From NCBI GenBank assembly GCA_003550305.1, contig QKYT01000353.1, positions 74,678 through 88,959 on the forward strand: DNA of 14,282 nt, read 5' to 3'. Made by a program: the position numbers and the translations under genes. Under the pieces are notes generated by a model, which did no database searches, was not told the origin of the DNA, and saw only the letters and a list, made by a program, of their open reading frames with translations. Source of the stretch: Glomus cerebriforme. Its lineage: Eukaryota; Glomeromycota; Glomeromycetes; Glomerales; Glomeraceae. Each line of letters opens with the position of its first letter. Position 1 is the stretch's first letter. This document shows positions 1 to 7,454 of this stretch, one piece after another.

Positions 1-29
1 TATAATAATTTTATGATAAATTTATATAT

Positions 30-215
30 GAAAAATTATCTAGTGTAATACATTATTTTCAAGAAAATTCAACATTTTTCCAAAAAAACATACAATTTGA
101 ATTTTTTTATAAATTGAATAATGTTATGCTCATGTTGTGCAAAAAATTGTTTAGTGTAATGTACCATTTTCGGAAAAAAATCCAAAATTTGCTTTTTTTG
201 CAATTTGGATAATGG
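30..215. repeat. Degenerate tandem duplication, about 110-bp period
   Basis: Two copies (about 30-124 and 140-215) share the order: A-rich start, the word TAGTGTAAT, ATTTTC, an A-run, then ATTTG, a T-run and GGATAATG or GAATAATG. The copies differ at many sites and by small indels, so this is an old duplication. No reading frame accompanies it. Right after it, 234-254 is a near-perfect palindrome (TGTAATA at one end, TATTACA at the other). Confidence 0.5.
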
Positions 216-282
216 ACTTCATTCGACTTGTGATGTAATATAATTTATATTACATGTGGTATCCCACTTACCCTAGATTGCA

Positions 283-505
283 ATATCACATATGATCTAA
301 ATGCTGTGGTCTAATTACCACATATAATCTAAATAATATGATCTAAATACCACATATAATCTAATATTTTATTATTTTTTATATCACTTTTACTTTCTAG
401 TTATGTCTTTAAGTCTTTCTTGATATTCATATTTTTTATGCTAATATACTTTTTATTACCACAATATAATCTAATTACTATACACATATAATTTAAATAC
501 CACGT
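283..505. repeat. Interspersed AT-rich short repeats (ATATAATCTAAATACCAC type)
   Basis: The words ATGATCTAAAT, CACATATAATCTAAAT, ATAATCTAAT and ATAATTTAAATACCAC recur about six times with irregular spacing. A small inverted repeat, TGTGGT (305-310) with ACCACA (317-322), sits inside. It looks like a decayed minisatellite or the remains of short inverted-repeat elements. No coding signal. Confidence 0.5.
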
Positions 506-1289
506 TTTTCTTCTTATTTATGAGTCGTTTACATACTAAATTCTATAATGGGGTTGTTGACCTTCTGTAGTTGTTTAGATACCTGATTTTATGCCAAGGT
601 GCTGACTTCCTGCGCCTGATTGGATGCTGGATTCTATATTGAAGTGCTTATCCTTTGTGCCTATTTGGTTGCTTTTTTAGATCCCAAAATGTGGTAAAAA
701 AATATCGTGTCAGGTTTCGATCCAGATCTGCGATTAATTTTGGCTGACACTATGTTATAATTCTGGCCTATCTTTTGGGTATGTAATTTGAGGATCCAGC
801 CTGGTGCCATGGTAGTGACCTGATGGTGTCATGAAACTATCACAGAACTGTCGTAAAACTGGCAGGGAACTAGAAAGATTCTATTATTTTGCTAGTTTTA
901 TACCAGCTTGGATGCTGAATTATTATGTCCAAAGTTCTGGCTGAAATTGTGAAATAGTATTGGCCAAAATTAAGCAAAAATAGACTGCGCCTTATTGTGC
1001 CAGTCACGTGATACTGTTCGATACCAGAACACCCTCACATAAGTTACTTGATCAGCCATAGATAAAAAATTAGTTAAATTTGGCCGGCATTATGGCATGT
1101 AATTCTAGCGGGCTAGTGACGGGAACATTCCCAGAACCTTCCTGGCACTTTCTCATCACTTTTGAGGGTGGTAGAGAATTGGAGGTGTGATATGCATTAC
1201 TATGGCCAGCACATTTATTTGCCAAAAAGTGCGTCATCCTGCAACCCAACTATTGCCTATTTGTTGCCAGTATAAATCTTACGCGAAGG
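506..1289. other. Intergenic stretch with no recognisable gene
   Basis: Less AT-rich than the sequence before it, but no translation on either strand gives a sustained protein-like frame. It contains one 8-bp palindrome TCACGTGA (1004-1011) that recurs twice more in the window. It may be decayed transposon sequence, but nothing identifies a family. Confidence 0.5.
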
Positions 1290-1291
1290 TT

Positions 1292-1450
1292 ATACTATAC
1301 CCGAATATATGGTAGACTTCTTCCATTATTTTATATAAAGATACCGAAGAAGCCTACCCTAAATGTCATATTATACCCGACTATATACTAGTGATAGGAT
1401 AGGCATCTTCCAATATTTATATAATAGATTACGGAGTTACCTACCCTAAA
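1292..1450. repeat. Pair of about 80-bp direct repeats, each with an internal inverted repeat
   Basis: Copy 1 (about 1292-1364) and copy 2 (about 1369-1450) both run from TATACCCGA through a TATAT block, a GGTAG-like or ATAGG-like word followed by CTTC, an AT-rich centre, then CTACCCTAAA. In copy 1 the arms 1311-1323 (GGTAGACTTCTTC) and 1346-1358 (GAAGAAGCCTACC) pair at 12 of 13 positions. Copy 2 has the same plan with more mismatches. Probably a tandemly duplicated short inverted-repeat element. Confidence 0.55.
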
Positions 1451-1547
1451 GAATTATTAGAGTGCATTCATGTTGTCTCTGGTGACATGTTTTCAGGCAT
1501 ATTAGGATGTAAATTGGACAGATTTTTTTTCACATTGTACTGTCTCT

Positions 1548-1579
1548 AGTGTCCCCAGGGAAAATTTTCTGAGGACACT
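1548..1579. repeat. Hairpin-forming inverted repeat
   Basis: AGTGTCCCCAG (1548-1558) and CTGAGGACACT (1569-1579) are reverse complements at 10 of 11 positions with a 10-base loop. The arm resembles the termini of the larger inverted-repeat element just downstream, so it may be a solo or shortened relative. Confidence 0.5.
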
Positions 1580-1638
1580 TATTAGGGACAACTATGATAT
1601 CGATTTTTGGGATTTTAAGTTTATTGATTGTGTTCTTC

Positions 1639-1820
1639 TGTGTTTGTCCCTAGTGTCCTTAGTAACCCTAGTAAAAATAAAGTTCTAGAAAAAAATTAAA
1701 ACTTTTCCTATGCTACATATGTAGATGATATGCATAATATTATACATATGCTAAAAAATAAAAAAAAGAGTTCAAAGTTTCATTTTTTCCTAGGGATACT
1801 AAGGCCACTAGGGACACACA
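1639..1820. mobile_element. Small non-autonomous inverted-repeat element (MITE-like)
   Basis: The ends are about 37-bp imperfect terminal inverted repeats: 1639-1677 contains GTCCCTAGTGTCCTTAGTA, and 1784-1820 is its reverse complement with a few mismatches. The interior is AT-rich, non-coding and partly palindromic (1728-1749 is a 22-nt palindrome with one mismatched pair). Total length is about 182 bp. I could not define a convincing target-site duplication, so the superfamily is unassigned. Confidence 0.6.
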
Positions 1821-1926
1821 TCTAGAAGACTTTCCAGAAATCTAAAAGTACTAAAACAGCTACTTCTCATGTCCCCCGAAGTGTCCCTACATTTTTTCCT
1901 AAGGTCAACTTTCTGGAGACAACTTT

Positions 1927-2288
1927 CTAAATCCAACTTATTGCATCGGGTATTTTCATTTTATCAAGAGCCTCTTTCAATGCTTCCGGTGTCTGTCCAT
2001 TTTGAAGTATCTTTTCTAATTTCTTCTGATGATAATATGCTTTCAAATGGGACTTATTTACATGCAAATTACAATATCTATATTTCGATGCTGTCAGTCT
2101 TATGCACCCATCTTGTTTGCGTAGAATTCGCTAGCGTCTTTTTCAGTGAATACTACACCCTTCTGGTCACGTACTTCTACCTTCACAAACAATCCCTTTA
2201 TCAGAGAGATAATGGCAAATGTATTTACTTCCCATTTAATATTATTCTTGGTTAATCTTTTGATGTCTATAATAATATTTATTTTATT
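1927..2288 (-). pseudogene. Decayed gene of unknown function, divergent from the polymerase
   Basis: Not recognised. The minus strand reads as two protein-like pieces: 2288 down to a TAA at 2100-2102, then, one frame away, about 2099 down to a TAG at 1927-1929. Together they give about 115 residues. The first piece has hydrophobic and beta-like stretches (for example IKGLFVKVEVRD) followed by FTEKDASEFYANK. The second is lysine-rich and probably helical (HLKAYYHQKKLEKIL, then LKEALDKMK) and ends in SWI. No in-frame ATG is visible at the 5' end, so the start is lost or shifted. It lies head-to-head with the polymerase about 65 bp away. The plus-strand frame over the same bases is less protein-like. 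Whether it is viral, transposon-derived or fungal is unknown. Confidence 0.5.
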
Positions 2289-2353
2289 TTAAACTTTTTT
2301 ACAAGGGTATTATATACCAAATCTCAGGTATACTAGATAACATATTCAAAACA
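2289..2353. promoter_or_regulatory. Short AT-rich spacer between two divergent genes, possible promoter
   Basis: This 65-bp spacer separates the divergent unknown gene from the polymerase start. It holds a T-run, an inverted repeat GGTAT (2306-2310) with ATACC (2314-2318), and an A at -3 of the polymerase ATG (2354). Large DNA viruses commonly pack divergent genes with such short AT-rich spacers. The promoter role is inference; no defined promoter motif was recognised. Confidence 0.25.
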
Positions 2354-4279
2354 ATGACCGAACAATCCTCACTTTCAGAGTTCCTTGATGCGCCCTCCGC
2401 TTTTTTTTACCCAGAGGCTGAAAAAGATAAAATAATAGGCCAGGTGATCAGATATCCCAGCGAGAATTACTTGATGGGCATCCTAACTCGTGATGATTTA
2501 GTTCTTAGAAATGATAAGGGGTCGACTTCAACTCTTAATGATGAAATAGCGAACCATCGAGATATTCTATTCATGCTGGCTAATGTGAAAGAAGCTAAAG
2601 AATATATTAATCAAATTCCCCATTATATTCTTCGCCTCTATGGATATCTCATTAACGGCCAGAAAGCAGTTCTTACTATTACTGGCATCAAGGTATTTTT
2701 TGATATTCGTGTTCCTAACAATGCAAGCATCCTTAAATTCTGGTATAAAGTAAAAAGTATACTTTCTACTGGAAAAGACAGTAGGAGGAATACTGTGAAC
2801 ATAAATCTAATCCAGATGGAATGTATAAAGGCATATCCTATTTGTGGTTACTATGTGAAAAAAAGCCGTATCTCCATATTGTCACATTTAATAGAGACGA
2901 AAGGTTTACTGCTTTTGATATCATCTCAAGCTACAATTCAAAGGTTGATCCTGAATGTAAAATAGAGACAGCTTCAGATGATACAGGTACATATTATCAT
3001 AAAGTTACAAGAGAGTATCGGATACCACTTTCCGGCTGGAAATTGATAAGTGATTATAGATATAATTTCAGAGCACCATATTATGCGAAATCCCATCATT
3101 GCCCATATGCATTTTATCTTCAGATTGATAACTTTCGTCCTATAGAGAATTTTGAATCACTTTACAAATCTATCCATCTTCTCTCTTTGCCCACGATTGA
3201 GCATTAGTATTAACTGAACATGGGACATAGAAATATATGATTCATGTGGATCAGGGAACTTCCTAGAAGTGAAAAATGACATGTTCCAAGTTTTTATGAT
3301 CTGCATGACCCTACACTGGAAAGATGACCCAATTCCTCTAGAGAGGATATGTTTAGTCGATGTAGAAACAAAACCAGACCCACGCCAGATCACAATCATA
3401 TGCAGAAATCAGACAAATTTCTTAAAGGCATTCGCTTTATGTTAGAAATCTTTTGCCCCGGACATTCAGCTCAGTTTTAATGATTCAGGATACGATTGGC
3501 CTTTCATTGTAAAAAAGGCCACCAAATTAAATGTTCTCAAGTGGATGGTTCAGCAAATGTCGGCAAATCCACATAAGAAAGCTGATGTCAAATCCATCCT
3601 CACTTGGAATTATTTTGGTGGAAAAGGGGAGTTACTAACTAATGGTTTCTTCCGAAGGGACCAGTATGTAAAGAAAGAGGACATAGGTTCCAAAAAAGCA
3701 TTAGGATGAGAATTTATCAATATTAAAATCAATTCCTCTTTGACCTTTGAATCCTCCTTTCTTAAACTTCTGGGGGTGTGTGCGATCGATGTTTGTACGA
3801 GCTTCTTACAACTCCACCCTCGCTCTGAGAAAAGGTCACTCAGATATTTCTTAGAAAAATATGGTCTCAATGGCAAAGCCGACATGCCCATGAGCAAATT
3901 ATGGAAGTATTATTCAGAAGCAAAAGACAGGGCTTCTGATCTTCCAAAAAACATATGCACAAAATCGCAAATTATTGTGTTATAGATGCTTTACGTTGTC
4001 AGGAGCTTATGGTCAAATCTAATGTTATAAATGATTACAGAGAGGTGGCCTCAATCGCTCATATATCATTATTCGACTTACATTATTATGCTATAGGAAT
4101 GAAAGTATCTAATCTCTTAGGTGCTGAAGCTTGGGCGCAAGATATTTTATATACTATGAAAATTTCCAATCAGAAAGCATCTGGAAAGTTTTCAGGAGTG
4201 TATGTATTCCCGCCAGAGAAAGGTCTTGAAAATAAATGTCCCGTCACAGGTTTAGACTTCACTTCCTTATATCCTAGCA

Positions 4280-4422
4280 TAGTGATGTGCACTTGGAAGA
4301 TTGGAATCACTATTGGAAGTACCTTTGGAAGACTTGGAAGCATAATTTTCTAATAAAATCATTTGGATTGGAAGTTTCCAATCAAGTTTTTTACTATTGG
4401 AAGCATAAAATGCACATCACTG
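4280..4422. mobile_element. 143-bp hAT-like MITE inserted in polymerase motif A
   Basis: The ends are 12-bp inverted repeats (TAGTGATGTGCA at 4280-4291; the complement of CAGTGATGTGCA at 4411-4422). They are flanked by TCCTAGCA (4272-4279) and CCCTAGCA (4423-4430), an 8-bp target duplication with one mismatch; read instead as 9 bp, CCTAGCATA is perfect. The interior repeats TTGGAAG about six times, recalling the subterminal repeats of hAT elements. The insertion adds 151 bp to the polymerase, shifts its frame, and lies right after SLYPSI. hAT origin is inferred from TSD length and end bases; a 9-bp TSD would suggest a Mutator-like element. Confidence 0.75.
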
Positions 4423-4654
4423 CCCTAGCATAATCATGACCTACAACCTCTCACCTGAGAAGATGGTCTCAACACTTTTGGAAGCAAATAAACTAAAGAG
4501 AGAGAATAAAGTACTTCACAGTATCGAGTTCAAGTATGGTGGTAAACCTGTGCGAGCCTGAACCATACGGCATGGGAATAAATCTGATCAGAAAGATTTA
4601 TTTCCAAAAATATTGGAAAATTTACTCAATATACGGAATGAACTAAAGCCCTAT

Positions 4655-4967
4655 AAAAAAAACATATACTGAAATTATAAGGAATTTATAAGGAATTTAT
4701 AAGGAATTTATATGGAATTTTTAATTCCATATTTTTTTTACTTAATTCTGTCTTTTTCCTTAAAAAAGATACGTTTTTGAAGATATGGAATTTATATGGA
4801 ATTTATATGGAATTTTAAAAACGTATAAATTCCATAAAAATTCCATATCTTCAAAAACGTATCTTTTTTAAGGAAAAAGACAGAATTAAGTAAAAAAAAT
4901 ATGGAATTAAAAATTCCATATAAATTCCTTATAAATTCCTTATAATTTCAGTATATGTTTTTTTTAT
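4655..4967. mobile_element. About 313-bp palindromic MITE in the polymerase
   Basis: Nearly the whole element is one inverted repeat: the left arm (about 4649-4793, counting host bases that also match) pairs with the right arm (about 4838-4971) almost perfectly. The main difference is one extra 11-bp AGGAATTTATA unit on the left. The loop region (4794-4837) is itself partly palindromic. The borders share TA or TATA (CCCTATA left, TATAGGG right), consistent with a TA target duplication as made by Tc1/mariner-type elements. It separates two polymerase segments in different frames, adding 313 bp. The low arm divergence suggests a fairly recent insertion or ongoing arm homogenisation. Confidence 0.75.
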
Positions 4968-6206
4968 AGGGAAGGTCCAGCTAAAATTTCTTGGAAAGAA
5001 AAAGGAATATATGGGATTAGTTAAAAGTAGAATGGATGCCAGCGGATCTATCTCAATAACAAGTGCAATCGAAGATGTTTGTTCGCAAAACGAACCTAAG
5101 AAGTGTACTAAAATAACCAGCATCCTGAATCCTTTCATTGGTTCGTTATATGATAATTTTAGGAAAGAATATGATTCCACCTGCTTCGATTATAATTCTC
5201 TAAATTCAAAGCAGAAAGCCATTAAATTGTATATGAATTCGTTCTATGGTGTAACTGGCCAAAGTGACTCCCTATTTTACATACTTGAACTCGCCAGAGG
5301 TGTTACTTCAGCTGGGCAAGAAAATATCAAACTCATTGCAGAATTCATGAAAAAGAAAGGTTTTGGAATAAAATATGGTGATACTGATTCCCTATATCTC
5401 ACTTGCTCAGATTCCTATTATGAGAAATGTGATCTATCTTATGATGTTAGGAAAGGCATAATCTCAAACAAGAGTATTGGACCGAAATGGTCAAAATTAC
5501 TATAGGAATAATGGAAAAATTGTGCAATGAAGTAAACAACTTTCTTAGGTTAAAAACCAGATCAGATTATCTCAAAATGGCTTATGAAGAAGTACTATTT
5601 CTGGTAGTATTCATTGGGAAGAAAAAGTATTTTGACATCTCCTATAAAAATACTCTGAACTTCAAATCCAAAGAGTTTTTTATAAGAGGAATCAACACTG
5701 TGAAACAGGGTAAATCCCAAGTTTTCAAAACCATAGGGGATCAGATTATGTGAAGAGTCATGGATATTAACAATGACCGATCACTCCATGATATTGCTGA
5801 AGACGTTCTCAGGGATGCTTTAGTTAATACTAAGCAATGGAATTTTGAACAGTTTATAGAGACTGATGCATGAAACCCAATAAAGATAATAAAGCCATTC
5901 AGCGATTTATAGAACGAATGAAGGGAAAACATAAGAGTAAAATTCTGACGCCAGGTGAGCGCTTTAGTTATGTAGTAACCCATCCTGACATGACCTTTGA
6001 TTTACATGGTAGAAAATTAATGCCAACGAAAGGCGAAAGAATGGAATTCGTTGATGTGGCGAAGGAATTGGGTAAGGAGCTAGATTTATATCATTATTTT
6101 GAAAAAACTATTATTGGTCTCTGTGCCCGATTTATCATATGGGAACTCCCACAGCAAAAGCCGGGGCTTGGCCAATATTGCGATTTTGAGTAAATTGAGG
6201 TTAAAG

Positions 6207-6231
6207 TCACGTGATCAATTTTAATGATCAC
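6207..6231. repeat. Hairpin next to palindrome TCACGTGA, just past the polymerase
   Basis: TCACGTGA (6207-6214) overlaps a hairpin with stem GTGATCA (6211-6217) and TGATCAC (6225-6231) and a 7-base loop. It lies 14 bp after the last stop of the polymerase frame. It may be the end of a short repeat element; a role in 3'-end formation cannot be shown. Confidence 0.45.
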
Positions 6232-6558
6232 TTCAGAAAAAAAATAAAACGGTCTTAATAACCTACAACGAAATTTTGCATGTATATAATTGAACTTTTT
6301 GACAATCCTTTGACATATTTTTTTAATATAAACCGTAAACTTTATATAACAAATATTTTAATGAAGTTAGTATAATATTTTGTGAAAAAATAAACAAATT
6401 AGTTCATTCTGAAAACTTTATTTTTTGAGATTTTCAATGTTTAGAAGTATAAAAAAAATGATAATAATATAATGGGAACATCGACAACAATATGTGAGTA
6501 AAATATAGGCTTATTTTATTTAATAATATTGTAAAATTTTGAACCTATTTGCAAACTT
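6232..6558. other. AT-rich intergenic stretch
   Basis: Very AT-rich with A- and T-runs and no protein-like frame on either strand. No repeat or RNA gene recognised. Confidence 0.6.
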
Positions 6559-6801
6559 TTAGTCATTTGTTTCTCGCTCATTTGGCTTAGGACAAGTAAT
6601 GTTGCAAAATGGTAAATCAACGTATGGTGCAATCTCCTTATATAATTCCTCTTGTCTTTTCAAAGTAAGTGGTCTAACATTAATTATAGAAGGTTGGATA
6701 TTGAAATTAAATGAAAAATTACGAACTGTAGTCTCTTTATAACTGTCTTCAACCTTATCCACAGGTAAAACGATGCCAAATTGGAGCTCATTTAGGTTAT
6801 T
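6559..6801 (-). pseudogene. Short unrecognised reading frame, probable gene fragment
   Basis: Not recognised. The frame is open from 6801 (after a TAA at 6802-6804) to its stop at 6559, about 80 codons. It has no good ATG; a GTG at 6760-6762 is the only start-like codon. The translation looks protein-like rather than random: FGIVLPVDKVEDSY, a beta-like FSFNFNIQPS stretch, then LTLKRQEELYKEIAPYVD and a CNITCPKP tail. This suggests the 3' end of a longer gene whose upstream part is missing, with repeat-rich DNA directly before it. It could be the last exon of a transposon-borne or multigene-family protein. Confidence 0.35.
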
Positions 6802-6828
6802 TTAGGATACCCTAGAATGACCTAAATG
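6789..6828. repeat. 40-bp near-perfect palindrome
   Basis: The segment begins CATTTAGGT and ends ACCTAAATG. Reverse-complementing it gives the same sequence apart from four base pairs, most of them transition-type (G-T wobble in a folded strand). There is no loop, so it could form a cruciform. It overlaps the 5' edge of the small minus-strand frame and may mark an element boundary. Confidence 0.6.
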
Positions 6829-6860
6829 AACCCCAATTTTTTTTGTTTTTCTTCAGCAGG

Positions 6861-6945
6861 GTACCCGATTGATGACCAAATTTTGGCATAATTCGTGCAC
6901 ATCAAGGTTATCAATCAGGTATCTGCAAGGCTATCAATCGGGTAT
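6861..6945. repeat. Three short repeats of the word TATCAATCGGGTAT
   Basis: Two direct 20-bp copies (6903-6922 and 6926-6945, CAAGGYTATCAATCRGGTAT) match at 18 of 20 positions, both differences being transitions. An inverted partial copy (GTACCCGATTGATGA) lies at 6861-6875. Non-coding; origin unknown. Confidence 0.5.
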
Positions 6946-7454
6946 TTACTTTGTATGCAATCGGCACTAGTCAAAATAGGACAATTCGGCCTAAATTTGA
7001 CCAGGTCAAATCTAGGTCGAATGATGATCTAACCTGCATCAAATTAAGGTCAATTTTTGGCGCAGTTAGGTTGCCAATCATCATAAATTCAGAAAGAAAA
7101 TTCGGATATCATTCATACTTTATTAAACTTTAAAAAAAAGCAAATTCGACCTTTAAAACCATATATTCAACCTTAAAAAACCAATATTTGACCGACCTTT
7201 AAAAACCCATATATTTCACCTTAAAAACTCTCNAGTTCGACCTATTTATCAACAATATATAAAGCGTCCTATAAAACTACAAAAATCCATATAATAATAT
7301 TCATATAAAACTACCAAAAAACTCNGTTTAATAATATAAAACTAACTATACAATATAAAAATAACAAAAAGAGAAAAAAGATAAAGTTACAAAAGAAAGA
7401 CGCATGCGACATTTGACTTAGAAACTTCTTTAATAGTGTAAAGATTGGAATTAG
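6946..7454. other. Repeat-rich intergenic stretch with degenerate minisatellite
   Basis: About 7142-7245 holds four to five degenerate units of roughly 21-26 bp built on ACCTTTAAAA followed by CCATATATTT and TTCGACC. An N lies within it (7233) and another shortly after (7325). The flanks hold scattered AGGTC and GACC words. No gene is supported; the frame at 6951-7133 on the plus strand is not protein-like. Confidence 0.5.

Larger units (their letters stand above)
2354..6193 (+). pseudogene. polB: Family-B DNA polymerase pseudogene, asfarvirus-like, endogenous viral
   Basis: A replicative DNA polymerase with proofreading, now broken. Motifs occur in family-B order: Exo I D-I-E (3224-3232), Exo II N...YD (3479-3496), Exo III Y...D (3973-3987), palm motif [10 protein letters not shown] (4255-4281), motif B K...NSFYG (5224-5250), motif C YGDTDS (5374-5391), and the thumb-side GKKKY (5616-5630). 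All these catalytic residues are present. The start 2354 is the first ATG of a protein-like frame with A at -3. In-frame stops lie at 3198, 3443, 3707, 4559, 5751 and 5871. The frame changes near 2862, 3160-3190, 3218, 3950, 5000, 5490 and 5871, several in A-runs. Insertions at 4280 and 4655 also shift it. Homology fades near 6136, so the C-terminus seems missing. The N-terminal region and motif contexts resemble asfarvirus-type polymerases; that placement is recognition, not a computed tree. Confidence 0.82.

Noticed and set aside
1869..2255. Plus-strand 128-codon frame
   Set aside because: It lies opposite the more protein-like minus-strand pseudogene and has a skewed Ser/Phe/Tyr-rich composition typical of an antisense shadow.
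4280..4967. The two polymerase insertions as introns
   Set aside because: The first has GT and AG near its borders but splicing there leaves extra bases and the wrong frame. The second has a TATAG acceptor-like end but no GT donor on its left. Target duplications and inverted repeats explain both better.
2354..6193. TGA read as tryptophan (alternative code) instead of pseudogene stops
   Set aside because: TGG codons are also used for Trp, TAG appears as well as TGA, and frameshifts and insertions break the frame independently.
2354..6193. Protein-primed polymerase of a mitochondrial or cytoplasmic linear plasmid
   Set aside because: The motif contexts and length match RNA/DNA-primed viral polymerases, and the neighbours are nuclear transposons and a spliced gene.
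7142..7245. CRISPR-like array
   Set aside because: The units are degenerate, contiguous and AT-rich with no unique spacers, and the context is eukaryotic.
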